Origin: Nemertoderma westbladi
Taxonomy: Eukaryota; Xenacoelomorpha; Nemertodermatida; Nemertodermatidae
Assembly (NCBI GenBank): GCA_032718475.1
Contig: JAUCBJ010001088.1
Location: forward strand, 1 to 64,000
Length of the DNA: 64,000 bases
Direction: 5' to 3'
The notes beneath the pieces are model-generated. The model had not been told where the DNA came from, did not search any database, and saw nothing but the letters and a program-made list of their open reading frames with translations. A program made the position numbers and the translations under genes. This document shows positions 24,163-34,947 of the stretch, in pieces. Position 1 is the stretch's first letter, and each line of letters opens with the position of its first letter.

Positions 24163-25881
24163 ATGAGTCAGTCGGGAGAGACAACACCGACGCGGACCCC
24201 GGACGAAGAACAAACGATCCGCGAGGCCGCGACCAGGCGGTATAGGCCCACGACGCCGGAGCCATCGGTAACGGGTGACCCGGAAGTCCAAGATGAGGGG
24301 GTACGTCTGGAATCAGAATCCGAGTTGAGAGGAGAGGGACTCGAGTCGGAGGATAGAGAGAACGAGGTCGAGGGAGAAAGAGAGGAGTCGACACGGAACG
24401 AGGGTCGACGTGCCGACGTCGCAGGCCAGCCACAGGCCGAGGGCGACGGACGGCCCACCGGAACGGCGACGGTGGGGCCGACGGTACGACGCCGGACCCG
24501 GAGAGACGACGGGGATGTCGACACCGATGTCGCGGGCCAGCCATAGGCCGAGGGCGACAGACGGCCCACCGGAATGGCGACGGTGGGGCCGCCGGTACGA
24601 CGTCGAACCCGAAGAGACGGAGGAGAGGTCGGCGACGAGGACGTCGGGGTTTCTGAGCAACTTCAACGGGCCTACAACGCGACCCGGAGACTACTAGAGG
24701 AGGCCAGAAAGGGGAAAATGATAGACGAGGTAAAACTGAAGTCAGGACTAGGTAAGTCGGACAGACATTTATACTATCTAATGCATTTCGGGCAGAGAGA
24801 ATTGGCCGAGGAGAGAGCGACAAGGGTTGCCGAGGAACTGTATGACTCATGGCGGCATGGGGGTATACAACCTAGCGTAGTGTACATAGGGCCATATTTA
24901 ATCGATGCCCGGGGTATAAAATTAGTGGGTTGGAACAGACCTGAGGAGGGCGAATCCGAGGTTGACCCCGCGGATTCGGTCTCGTCGGTCGGAGGGAGTT
25001 CCGGGAGGAGGGGGAAAGTTAGTAGATCGGGAAGGCGGAGGGAATCCATCACAACCGATAAGTCTGCTACATCCTCCGCGAAAGAAAGACGGGTGAGAGA
25101 GATAGACGCTAGGTACCATCTCAATCTAGCAGTGCAAGGTCACCAAGAAGTAGATAGACGATTAGAGGAGGAGAGAGTGCTGCTAGAGGGGGAAATGGTG
25201 TTGATTAGAGAGATAAGAGAGAGGGCCGAAAGGGCCGCAAGGAGCCTTAGGGAGTATGAGGAAATAGAAGAAGAGGAACGTAAGGAGCGTGAGGCAAAGG
25301 GGGAGAAGGAACGCAAGGAGCGTGAGGCAAGGCAAAGGGAGGAAGCTAGGAGAGTGGTAGAGTTGGCCAAACAGGACGCGCGGGAGTGTGAGGTGAGAAT
25401 GGCCAGAAGGGAGCATGAGCGAAGGAAATTAAAGAAACAGCGAAGTGGGCTTGTAGAGTACAAAGCTAGACACATGCGCGAACTGGAACTGGCGCAGATG
25501 GGGGCGTCTGAGAGCGAGGCTGGCTCGAATATTCTCGAGGGGCCGGGGACAGTAGATGCGTTTATTAATACCCCAGTGAGAGGGACCGCACGACAGACAC
25601 GAAATTGGTGTGACCTTACGGGCGGGGGGGGGGGGGGGGGTAATAATAATATTACAGTAGATGACGTTAATATTAATAATACTGTATTGAACGACCCTAA
25701 CCAAATATTTATTGCAGGAAATACATTACCTAATAGTAATAATTATATTTTAAATCAGAACGATTCTAATATTAACGTGCAAAATAATTCTAATAATGTA
25801 GTTATACAAAGTAACCCAAGTAATTTAAATAATAACCCAAATTCTAATTTACAAAATAATCCAAATAATGTTATAACGTAA
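24163..25881 (+). pseudogene. Inner BEL ORF1, charged coiled-coil protein with one stop
   Basis: An ATG-started frame 1 reading of 573 codons, interrupted by TAG at 24544-24546 (127 codons, then a second open part with ATG at 24574). The N-terminal part is Arg/Glu/Thr/Pro-rich. The middle (25140-25480) is a very long charged helix of Glu, Arg, Lys and Ala, likely coiled coil. Then comes a glycine run from a G17 tract (25624-25640) and an Asn-rich tail to TAA. It resembles the N-terminal gag region of BEL elements. The TAG lies in the second copy of a 111-bp duplication whose first copy has CAG, so C-to-T change is the likely cause. Readthrough cannot be excluded. Confidence 0.65.
24415..24636 (+). 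repeat. 111-bp in-frame tandem duplication in ORF1
   Basis: 24415-24525 and 24526-24636 are two similar copies, exactly 37 codons apart. Matching codons are CAG at 24433-24435 and TAG at 24544-24546. Other differences are scattered, so the duplication is not brand new. Confidence 0.85.
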
Positions 25882-26370
25882 GATAACGTTTCTAACTTTG
25901 GTGCACAGGATAATTTGGGTGAACTAGAGGATAATCACAGTGGTGTTGTTAATGTAAATGCGTCGGACGTACATAGCCCGGCGGGTGAGGGCCTGGTAGG
26001 CCACGTAGTCAGTAGGCCGGAAGTGGCGGGGTTGAGCCAACCCGAGGTAGGCCTGGTAGGCCTCGTAAATAGTAGGCCGGAAGCGGCGGGGTTGAGCCAA
26101 CCCGAAGTAGGCCTGGTAGGCCAGGTAGTAGTAGAGAGAGAGGTGGGGGTAAGTGGACCCAGCCGCAATACAAACATTGTGTCGACTAGAGAGGGGTATA
26201 GAGGTGTGAGTGAGGTTAAATGTGGCGAGAGGGGGGGGGGGCTATGAGCGCCCCACCATTAGCGGCGAGAGGGGGGGGGGGGGGGGGGCGGAGAATGCCC
26301 CACAAGAGGGATATAGAAGTATAGTAAGAGGTAGCGAAGTTAGAAGTGGCGGGTGGGGGGGGGGGGGGCT
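25882..26370 (+). repeat. Linker with poly-G tracts and repeated modules
   Basis: After the ORF1 stop the same frame stays open to TGA at 26245-26247, encoding a Val/Gly/Pro-rich repeat (a unit of about 60 bp with GGCCTGGTAGGCC-like and GAGGTAGGCCTGGTAGGCC words at 26000-26130). G11 (26231-26241), G18 (26271-26288) and G14 (26355-26368) tracts follow. The G11 and G14 tracts are each followed by CTATGAGC and CCCCACC. All tract lengths affect the frame, so the gag-pol joint here is sensitive to slippage. Confidence 0.7.
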
Positions 26371-29300
26371 ATGAGCACCCCACCGCGAGAAGTTAGTGAC
26401 GAGAGAGGGGGGGCAGAGAGTGCCCCACAGGCGCCGGCGGATAATGCGAGGGCCGAAACAGGTAAACCGCAACACCCGGCGACGGAGAGTAATAGGGGGA
26501 TTGCGAGTATCCCCAGCGGCGTGCGATCGAGCGGAGAGAGGCAGGTTGACGTCGCGAGAGGGCGGACGGAGTGTCGAGCCCGATCAGAGGAGAGAAGAAG
26601 AACGGTGGAGTTTAACCGGGAGATCGACGAGAGATCTCACGAGCGGGAATACTACACTGAAAGAAGAAGAAGAGAAGACGGTAGGAGAAGTATCGCCGCG
26701 AACGATAGAAGAACGAGGACGGATAGCGAACCGTCGGTGGTTGAGGTGGAAGAAGAGAGCCGGTGGGGTCGAACTACGGGAGATTGCCGTCGTCCCGGAG
26801 AGACGCGACCCGACGAGACGCACTATGCGTCGAGAGAGGGGTACATGATGTACCGGCACGAGGATGAGAGCAGTAGAGGGGGTCGAAGAGAAACCTTCCG
26901 ACAGGATATACCTGCCGATCGAGAATACGGTAGCCGCGGGGAGGATAATTCGAGGAGAATAAACTTCGATCCCGAGCAACACATACAGACTGTAAGACAT
27001 ACTGTAGGCCTTACTGCACATACCATAGGCCATGCTGACAGAAGCAATGTAGGCGATAGAATAGTGCGGACAACGGGATTAAACCCGGAAGTCGCGGAAT
27101 ACATTCCGGTAGGTAGGCCAGAAGCTGATAGGCCTATACCGGTACCAGTGCAGCAGTATGACTACAGCACCAAAGGATATAACATATACCCAGGGGAGGG
27201 GGAAATTATTGCGGATAGATGCATGGGCCCCAATATATTAACATCAACCCCAGTACCAAGCATACCGGTGGGGGGGGGGGGGGGACAGGGTGACATTCCC
27301 CCATCGCAATATCAACAATATACCCCAATAGGAGCGAGAACAACGAACCCCTTGGATGAAAATAAGTCATGCGACACAGAAATATGGAGGGGGCCGCTAC
27401 CCCCAATGATATACCCAAGTCAGAGAAAAACAGGGAATAGAACGGATGGACCGCACCAAACAAGGGAAACTATGCAGCATCCATCGAACCCATTGGAGGC
27501 GCAGGCGGTGGGGATGGCCACGTTGATCGATGCGTTAAAAACCAGGATCGAGTTACCACCCGTGGAACCATTCAAATTCGATGGGAGTAGGCCGGAAGAA
27601 TATCTACAGTTTCGGCGCATGTATAGTAACGAGATACTAACAAAAAACTTAACGCAGGCGGAGTGCCTGAAGTATCTGCAAGTATACACAGGAGGCCCAG
27701 CATACGACATCGTGAGGCAATACCAGGGTATAGAAGGCGGCTTCACGACGGCATGGCGGGCACTGGATAGGGAATACGGGCACCCAGCTAAGATCATCAG
27801 GCAAACCCTGAGAGGCATAACAACGGGTGGCCTACAGGATAATCCCGTTAGCATTAAGACGTTTGCTAACAAAGTCGAAAAGGCGCTGATCGTGCTAAAG
27901 ACGCTAGACGCACCATACGAGCTCAACGCGTCCAACAACATCACCACGATAGCGCAGGCACTACCGATGTGGCTGCGCAATAAGTGGAGAAAAGTCGCTT
28001 TCTCCACTAGAGACAGAAAGGGTGCGGAACCGGGTCTAGAAGAAATGTCCAGCTTCTTAAGCTACGAAGCTGAACTAATAACCGACCCAGTCTATAGCGA
28101 AGATAGCCTGGGAAAGGGACCAAAGACGGATTACAATCGACCGAAACCAGAGCACAACACGTCGAACGCATTACCAAAGCTCAGGCAATCACTGCCATAT
28201 GCAGCAACGCAGGGGACTGCGAGTCCACAAGTAGCCGAGGGTAAGACCGGACAGGGGAAAAATAACAACACGAATGAACATAACCCTAATACATCCAGTA
28301 GGCCGAACCCAAGCTATAAAAACAGTAGGGACTTTAGTACAAATGCAGTTGCGATACGCGATGCGCTGTACAAGGACGGCTACGACCCAAAGAGCAAATG
28401 CCAGCTACATACAAATGCAAGGCATCTAACCATGAATTGCAGCTACTGGCAAGCGTTACCCAGGGAAGATCAGGTAGAATACGCGGACAGAAATGACATC
28501 TGCTCGCGATGTGTGATGAGTGGACATCGAGCGAGGCAATGCAAGGAGACGCCGGTTAAGTTCCGTCGAGACAAAGGCCAAACGATGGCAACGAGCACGG
28601 TAGGGGCGAAGAAGAGAGGAACGGTGCTACTTGGGGTAGTACCGGTGCGAGTGATTGGGGAAGGCAATCGATCAGTAACCACTCTGATGCTGGTTGATAG
28701 CGGAGCTGCCTTCACGTTAGTCGAGGATTGGGTGGCCGAAGAAATAGGATTGAGGACGAGGCCAAGTAGAATGGCAGTAACAACCATCTCGAGCAAAGAC
28801 GAAGTCCTAGAGATGAGGACCGGACGGTGCGCGATAGCAGCAGTGGCACCGGGATGTGACTACGGGGCAACCATCGACCCCATCCAAGTGATAGAGTCAA
28901 TTAATATCAATGCCAGGCGACCAACCAACATCGAGGTCGAGCAATATAAATTCCTGGACAGTATTGACTTCTCAATCCCGGAGGTGGACGTCAGGAAGGT
29001 ATCCATCATAGTAGGAATGGACTGCCCGACGGCCCACGAGAGAATGCAAACGGTCTTCGGCGAAGACAGGGAGTGTGACCCAGTGGCGATATTGACACCA
29101 TTCGGGTGGACACTGAGTGGCCCAATCAAGAGCAAGATACCATTTAGGATGTCGGAGACATCAGGATGCATGTTCGCGGGAACAATGCAGGAAATGGGTG
29201 ATGAGGGAGCAGAGGAGCAGCTTAAAAGACTGCTCAGACAAGATTTCGAGGGACTAAAAGAAACCGGGGTCGGGACCTCGGTAGAAGACAAACAGGCTTT

Positions 29301-30387
29301 ACAAAGCGTGGAAGAATCGATGAAGTGCGACGAGGGGCGGTACACTATAGGAATGGTATGGAAACTACCGAAAATACCGCTGCCCGATAACAGAGGGATG
29401 GTACTCACGAGACTCCGCAAGCTGAAACAAACACTAAAACGGAGCCCCGAGAAGAATGAGTACATCCACAGAACGATCAAGAAGTACGTCGAGAAAGGAT
29501 GGGCCGTGGAGTTACCGGTCGACGAACCGAACACGGACAGGACATATTACCTGCCACTCCACGTGGCTTTAGACCCAAAGAAAGGTAAACTGCGGATGGT
29601 GGTTGACGCATCGGCAAAGACCAACGGAAAATGCTTAAACGACTATCTGTTAGAAGGCCCAAACATATACAATTCGGGCATAGAGGTGTTACTTAGATTT
29701 CGAAATGGGAAACACGCCTTCACGTGTGACATAGAAGGCATGTTCAACCAAGTCCGTGTAACGGAAGAAGATAGCGACAGTCAACGCTTCTTATGGTATA
29801 ACGGCGAAGAAGAACCGCCGATAATACCAGCATATAAGATGATAGTACAGAACATGGGTGCCAAGTCGTCTTCATTTACGACGACTATGGCAGTGAGAGA
29901 CACAGTAAAGGGGAAGGAAGATAGATACAGCAGTAGGGCCGTCGATATGATTCGACGCGGCTTCTACGTAGACGACGGAATGGAGTCTGGAAATACGGTT
30001 AAGGAGATACTGGATACAGGGCGCGAGGTTCGCGACATCCTAAAGGGATCCGGCTTTAACCTGACCAAATTCCAATCCAGTTCGGAAGAATTTATAAAAG
30101 CCATAGAGGACAGGAAGCCAGAATCGACCATGGATAATCCCACAACAGCCAAAGGGCAGGACATGGCGATTAAGAGAACAGAATCTCAGCAGAAGGCATT
30201 GGGAATCGTGTGGGATAGAGAAGACAGACGAACTGAAGTATCAGCTGAGCCAGGAGGGCGCAGACATCCACACGAAGAGGGGCTATGTATCGTATATAGC
30301 AAGGATATACGATCCCCTAGGCCTAGCATCCCCATTATTAGTCACGGGGAAACAGATACTCAAGAGAGTATACAAATTGAAAGATGA
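26371..30387 (+). CDS. Inner BEL gag-pol polyprotein, capsid to RT
   Basis: ATG at 26371 directly after the G14 tract; frame open to TGA at 30385. The first 370 residues are Arg/Glu/Gly-rich and low complexity. Residues about 390-580 form a DUF1759-type capsid, with VEPFKFDGSRPEEYLQF. A CCHC knuckle (CSRC-x4-H-x4-C) lies near residue 710. An aspartic protease with VDSGAAFTLV is near residue 775. The RT palm has VVDASA near 1080, FTCDIEGMFNQV with the first aspartate, and YVDD near 1200. The last 45 residues do not match pol: the coding potential moves to another frame after an AGACAGAC repeat at 30222-30229. When intact, the polyprotein would be cleaved into capsid and enzymes acting in cytoplasmic particles. 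Confidence 0.9.
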   Translation: MSTPPREVSDERGGAESAPQAPADNARAETGKPQHPATESNRGIASIPSGVRSSGERQVDVARGRTECRARSEERRRTVEFNREIDERSHEREYYTERRRREDGRRSIAANDRRTRTDSEPSVVEVEEESRWGRTTGDCRRPGETRPDETHYASREGYMMYRHEDESSRGGRRETFRQDIPADREYGSRGEDNSRRINFDPEQHIQTVRHTVGLTAHTIGHADRSNVGDRIVRTTGLNPEVAEYIPVGRPEADRPIPVPVQQYDYSTKGYNIYPGEGEIIADRCMGPNILTSTPVPSIPVGGGGGQGDIPPSQYQQYTPIGARTTNPLDENKSCDTEIWRGPLPPMIYPSQRKTGNRTDGPHQTRETMQHPSNPLEAQAVGMATLIDALKTRIELPPVEPFKFDGSRPEEYLQFRRMYSNEILTKNLTQAECLKYLQVYTGGPAYDIVRQYQGIEGGFTTAWRALDREYGHPAKIIRQTLRGITTGGLQDNPVSIKTFANKVEKALIVLKTLDAPYELNASNNITTIAQALPMWLRNKWRKVAFSTRDRKGAEPGLEEMSSFLSYEAELITDPVYSEDSLGKGPKTDYNRPKPEHNTSNALPKLRQSLPYAATQGTASPQVAEGKTGQGKNNNTNEHNPNTSSRPNPSYKNSRDFSTNAVAIRDALYKDGYDPKSKCQLHTNARHLTMNCSYWQALPREDQVEYADRNDICSRCVMSGHRARQCKETPVKFRRDKGQTMATSTVGAKKRGTVLLGVVPVRVIGEGNRSVTTLMLVDSGAAFTLVEDWVAEEIGLRTRPSRMAVTTISSKDEVLEMRTGRCAIAAVAPGCDYGATIDPIQVIESININARRPTNIEVEQYKFLDSIDFSIPEVDVRKVSIIVGMDCPTAHERMQTVFGEDRECDPVAILTPFGWTLSGPIKSKIPFRMSETSGCMFAGTMQEMGDEGAEEQLKRLLRQDFEGLKETGVGTSVEDKQALQSVEESMKCDEGRYTIGMVWKLPKIPLPDNRGMVLTRLRKLKQTLKRSPEKNEYIHRTIKKYVEKGWAVELPVDEPNTDRTYYLPLHVALDPKKGKLRMVVDASAKTNGKCLNDYLLEGPNIYNSGIEVLLRFRNGKHAFTCDIEGMFNQVRVTEEDSDSQRFLWYNGEEEPPIIPAYKMIVQNMGAKSSSFTTTMAVRDTVKGKEDRYSSRAVDMIRRGFYVDDGMESGNTVKEILDTGREVRDILKGSGFNLTKFQSSSEEFIKAIEDRKPESTMDNPTTAKGQDMAIKRTESQQKALGIVWDREDRRTEVSAEPGGRRHPHEEGLCIVYSKDIRSPRPSIPIISHGETDTQESIQIER

Positions 30388-32605
30388 ATGGGACGTAGAG
30401 GTACCAGAGGAAATCAAGAAACAGTGGAGCAAATGGACAGGAAACTTGGAGAAGATGGGAACATACAACATGCCAAGGGTGTATTTCCCGGATGGGAACA
30501 TGACGAATCTGGACCTACACATGTTCTCCGACGCGTCGTTGGAAGCGTACGGAGCGGCACTCTACTTAGTACAACGAGAGGGGGCTCATAGGCCAAGGCT
30601 AGCCTTTAGCAAAGCAAAGTCAACGCCGCCAGATTCAGCATCAGTTCCCAAGTTAGAATTGACAGCTGCGAGACTAGGAGTAAGAGCCACAGCCTACCTA
30701 GTGGATACTATTCCCAACATAGTGGAGACACACTACTGGACGGACTCCATGGTAGTGCTTGGTTGGCTACACAACGAAAGGACGAGATACCCGATATTCG
30801 TCGCGAATAGAGTGGACGAAATAAGGGCGAGCACAGAACTGGAAAGGTGGCACTACTGCCCAACAGACGAGAACCCAGCGGACTTGCTGTCGAGGGGCGT
30901 GGAACGCCACACTTTCCTGAAGAAGGAAGTATTGTGGCAACATGGGCCACAATTTCTGAGCGATAGGGAGGCCTGGCCGCCGATGAGGAAGGTGGACCCG
31001 GGCTCGGAAGTAGTATCAGAAGGAGAAGAGGGAGATTCAGAGGGAGAAGAGATATACTCCCAGATGGTGAGGGAGATTAGGGACGTGCAACCAGGAAGGG
31101 AACTGTGCGATAACCCAACGGATAAACTCCTCAGCTACAGTTCTAGTTGGTATAAGACCAAGAAACTAGTGGCGTACTGGAGAGCCTTCGGGAAATTCCT
31201 TGCGGGAGTTGGCAAGGACAAGAAGATCAGGACAGCCATAGATCTGGAAGGAGCGGCCAAGGCAGTGATCCGCTATGAACAACGGAAGAACTACGGCGAC
31301 GAGGTGGAACGCGTCGGTAACCATCAGCACCTCCGACGGGACAGCGAGCTGATTACGCTGTCGCCACAACTCAATGACGACGGGATTCTAGTAATGAATT
31401 CTAGGGTGGGATACAACAACAGCATAATCGTACCACCGAAACCCATCATCATTCCTACAGGATCGCCAATAGTCCACCAGATTATATGGGACTCCCACAA
31501 ATCGATATTGCATGGGGGCACCAACCGAACCCTCACAGAGATAAGGAGGACCTATTGGGTCAAACAATTAAGGAAGAAGGTTAAAGCGGTAGTGGGGCAG
31601 TGCCAGACCTGCCGACGAGCGAAGAAGGAGCGAGCCGTACAGGAGATGGCGCCACTACCGGCGAGTAGGGTAAGACAGCACGACCCGCCATTTACGCATT
31701 GCGGTGTGGACATGTTCGGGCCGATAAAGATCAAAGTGATGCGGCACACGGAGAAACGCTACGGCATTATCTTCGTATGTAACAACACGCGGGCAGTAGG
31801 GATAGAACTCGCCCAAGATGCAACCGCATCAGCATTCATTAATGCCTTGGAAAGGTTTAGGGACCGCAAAGGTGGGACGATCGCAGTGATATACAGCGAC
31901 AATGGCACCAACTTTGTAGGCGCAGAGAATGAGATGGCAGAGGCTTTGGACATCCTGGAAGGGGAGGAAGTCAGGGCGGCCATGAGACGACGACAAGTGA
32001 AGTGGGAAAGGAGGACGCCGTATGCACCACATACACTAGGATGCGTCGAGAGACTGGTGGGCAGTTCAAAGCGTCTAATGACGAAGCTAATGAACACCCA
32101 CATGGTCACTGAGGACGTCTTACGGACAGTGCTTGCGAAGTGCGAGGGGATCATTAATAGCAGACCGCTATATCCGGAGAATGATGACCCTGAGTCACTA
32201 GACGTGCTGACGCCTAGCCATTTCCTGATGGAAAGGCCAGCGACCATCGATATGCGGGGTGTAGACCCAGATGATATACACTCCCGCCAGAGTTGGAAAG
32301 TCGCTAAAGCAATTAGCGCAGAGTATTGGAGGAGGTGGGTAGAAGAATACCTACCCACACTCCATAAAAGAAGCAAATGGAGGAAGCCGAATAGAGAGTT
32401 GAAAGAGGGAGATCTCGTAATCGTTACGGATGATACTATCATCAACAACCAATGGCGGTTGGCGAGAATTGTAGGCACTTACTCCGACGAGGACGGAAGA
32501 GTCCGATCGGTAGAAGTGCGGATAGGTGGTAAGATAGGTGCGAAGGACAGAAAAACCTACAGGAGAGCTGTAGGGAAATGCTGTCTCCTAGAAGGGGCAC
32601 CTTAA
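30262..32605 (+). CDS. Inner BEL pol, C-terminal RT, RNase H, integrase
   Basis: This frame continues the pol protein from about 30230; no ATG start fits, so it is a frameshifted continuation, not a separate gene. It has the YDPLGL motif, RNase H with MFSDASLEAYGAALYL and TDSMVVLGWL, an integrase zinc-binding HHCC (two His near 31495-31512, CQTC near 31601), and a DDE core: GVDMFGP (31702), YSDNGTNF (31890), GCVERLVG (32040). The C-terminal DUF5641-like domain ends at TAA 32603-32605. The catalytic residues of RNase H and integrase are all present, so the only visible damage is the frame change. Confidence 0.9.
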
Positions 32606-34367
32606 TGGAGTCTGAGAGGAGTTTTTAGTCGTCCAAGTTTTGGACTGAGGGGGGTGGGATTGAGGGCGAGACGCCCTTCCCACACAAATACAAATAAAAT
32701 AAAAATAAAATAATAGTACGTAGTAGGTACGCAGTTAATAGGCAGAAGGTAGAAGGGTTAGAAGGTACGTGGTACCTAGAGTTAGTTAGTTAGTTAAGGG
32801 TACGTAGTACCGCTAGTTAGCTAGAGTAGTTAGAGGGTACGTAGTACCATTAGTTAGTAGGAGTTAGTTAGTTAGCTAGTTGAGGGTACGTAGTACCGCT
32901 AGCTAGCTAGAGAGTAAGAGTCAGAAGGTACGTAGTACCATTGGTTAGTAAGAGTTAGAATAGTTAGTTGGTTGAGGGTACGTAGTACCGCTAACTAGCT
33001 AGAGAGTAAGAGTCAGAGGGTACGTAGTACCATTGGTTAGTAAGAGTTAGAATAGTTAGTTGGTTGAGGGTACGTAGTACCGCTAACTAGCTAGAGAGTA
33101 AGAGTTAGGATAGTTAGTTGGTTGAGGGTACGTAGTACCGCTAACTAGCTAGAGAGTAAGAGTTAGAAGGTATGTAGTACCGTAAGAGAGTAGGTAGTTA
33201 AAGGGTACGTAGTACCGACAGTTAGAGAGAGAGAGAGTGAGAATTAGTAAGAAAGTACTAGTTAGTAAGAGATAGAGGTAGAGGGGTATATACGACATAG
33301 ATATTAGTTAGCAATTAGAGGGGGGCGTATGGGTACAGCTGGATAAATCGTGTGGCCACGCGACGCATACTGTTGTACTGCATAGGCCCACAGAGTAGGC
33401 CAGAATGTGGATTAGAGAGTAGGATAATCCATAGGCAATAGTAAGTAGTAGCACAGTAGAACAAAACAAAACAAAAATAAATAGGATAGGGCTGGAAGTT
33501 ACAAATTATGGTAACAGTAGGAAAATCATTCTGGAACACAATAAAAGTAACTGATAGAATAGAATAGGATAGATGGGAAGCGAAGCGATTGGAAGAAATC
33601 GCTAGACAGGAGAAGACAGAAAGCAGATCCCAGGGGAGCTATAGTGACTAGGAAGCGACCCAGGGAGGAAGCCATCTCGAGAGAGACGGGGAGGTTCCCG
33701 AGGTCGGGAGGAATAGACTGAGACTTTAGTGTGGTACGCCTGGAAGGCGCCACGCGAGACGTGCGAACTATTAAATACAAATTTAATTTCAATCTAAATA
33801 ATCAATATAAGTGCAATTTGTATGTATGTACGTAGTAATCAGTAATCTAGAAATATATATACGCTCGATGTAAGTACTATAGTCATACAACCTTTCTCAA
33901 TTAGCTACTGGGAATGGGGACTAAATTGACTATGGGACTATGGACGAGACACGACGACTTCACACTTCTTGAGTGCGACGGCACGGGAGGGGAGCTGACA
34001 TTCGTCAGAGGGGATGAGGTAGTCAATGAGGGGTCGAGGGAAGAATGATAGTGCGGAGTGCGGAGAGGGTGCCGATGCAATCCTAGCGTGTGGGGGGGGG
34101 GGGGGGAAGGAGTAAGAGGCTGAGTAAGGGACAGAGAAGTCCGAGAGTAGAGTGAGAGGAGAGTAGAGTCAAGGGCGAAAGTGTTGGGGAAACAAAAATC
34201 GTGTGAGAGACGAGCACGATCGGCCCGACGTGGACGCCAGGCGTAAAGGGTAGCGTTATCATACCCAGAGGGAGCGGCCTGGAAAGCCGACTCCGAGAGA
34301 AAAGATTTCCACCCCACACCCGATGCTAGATCGGGATCCAGCGGGATTGTAGCGCACTTTTCGGTTG
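32606..34367. other. Inner BEL 3' untranslated region
   Basis: About 1.8 kb between the pol stop and the 3' LTR hairpin. It begins with AAATAAAATAAAA-like sequence, contains a GGTACGTAGTACC minisatellite (32720-33235), and then AG-rich sequence with a G15 tract (34092-34106). Open minus frames here (such as 33901-34317) have Ser/Pro bias explained by the AG-rich plus strand and are not called. No env gene is recognised. Confidence 0.6.
32720..33235. repeat. Minisatellite with GGTAC-GTA-GTACC dyads
   Basis: Roughly a dozen copies of GGTACGTAGTACC or near variants (spaced about 45-60 bp), separated by TTAGTTAGTTAGCTAGAG-like spacers. Each core is a 5-bp inverted repeat with a 3-nt centre. Confidence 0.85.
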
Positions 34368-34396
34368 ATGCTATCTTCTCACCGGGAAGATAGCAT
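34368..34396 (+). promoter_or_regulatory. Perfect hairpin abutting the polypurine tract
   Basis: ATGCTATCTTC (34368-34378), loop TCACCGG (34379-34385), GAAGATAGCAT (34386-34396): an 11-bp perfect stem with a 7-nt loop. It ends exactly where the G-rich tract begins. A role in plus-strand priming, packaging or 3' end formation is inference. Confidence 0.9.
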
Positions 34397-34405
34397 GGGG
34401 GGGAG
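34397..34405 (+). promoter_or_regulatory. Polypurine tract
   Basis: GGGGGGGAG lies immediately upstream of the 3' LTR start at 34406, the expected site for priming of plus-strand DNA. Confidence 0.8.
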
Positions 34406-34947
34406 TGTTAGCTTATCCAATCCCGCTAACACCCCATAAAAGTTAAGCCGATAAGCAATATTGGGGGCCTCGAGATTGGGCAATCTACCAACTCGCGCCA
34501 CCCCAACAAAATGGGAAGGTGAACCACACAATAAGGGTCAGGGGCCAAACCCCTAACCAAGAGAGAACAGGTGGAGTGAACGGGACACTCCAAAGGGCGC
34601 CAACAAGGGTATCAACCAATCAGAGGGGGGCAATGCATCGATTGAGTAGAGCAATAAGGCCACCGTGCAATATAACCAGTAACCAGTAATCATATTACCT
34701 CAGTTATCTCAGTGTTATTGGTACTACTGTAAGAATAGTTTAGCTAGGGAAGTACCGGGATTTCAGTTACCGTCTCCCGCCTTCCGTGTACAACAATTTT
34801 ACCAGTCATCATTACCTATATCTATATTGTATATACCTCGGACATTACAATACAACGAACAACAGAAACTCTTTATCTTTCACACACGGCGGGGACGCGT
34901 GAACTGACAAAACGGATAAATCGGGATCCTTCCTGGATCCCGTCACA
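34406..34947 (+). repeat. 3' LTR of inner BEL/Pao element
   Basis: Same ends and length as the 5' LTR. Differences seen include AACACC for AAAACC near the start, a T for A in CAATCTACC, and A for G in GACATTAC. Confidence 0.95.

Larger units (their letters stand above)
23549..34947 (+). mobile_element. Inner BEL/Pao LTR retrotransposon, younger
   Basis: Two 542-bp LTRs (23549-24090, 34406-34947), both TGTTAGC to GTCACA, differ at about five positions (about 99.1% identical). The flanking target duplication is GCTTT (23544-23548) against GATTT (34948-34952), one mismatch, located inside the RT frame of the outer element. The interior has a charged ORF1, a gag-pol frame of over 1,300 codons, a second pol frame with RNase H and integrase, a 1.8-kb 3' untranslated region with a minisatellite, a hairpin and a polypurine tract. 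No envelope-like gene was seen. A stop in ORF1 and a frameshift in pol suggest this copy is defective. Confidence 0.95.

Noticed and set aside
24128-24850. 240-aa minus-strand ORF opposite inner BEL ORF1
   Set aside because: Antisense of a GC-rich charged coding region; Pro, Arg and Ser runs are the reverse of the Gly, Arg and Glu codons.
33901-34319. Minus-strand 138-aa Ser/Pro-rich ORF in the inner BEL 3' region
   Set aside because: Composition follows from the AG-rich plus strand; it does not resemble an env protein and lacks a signal peptide or membrane segment.
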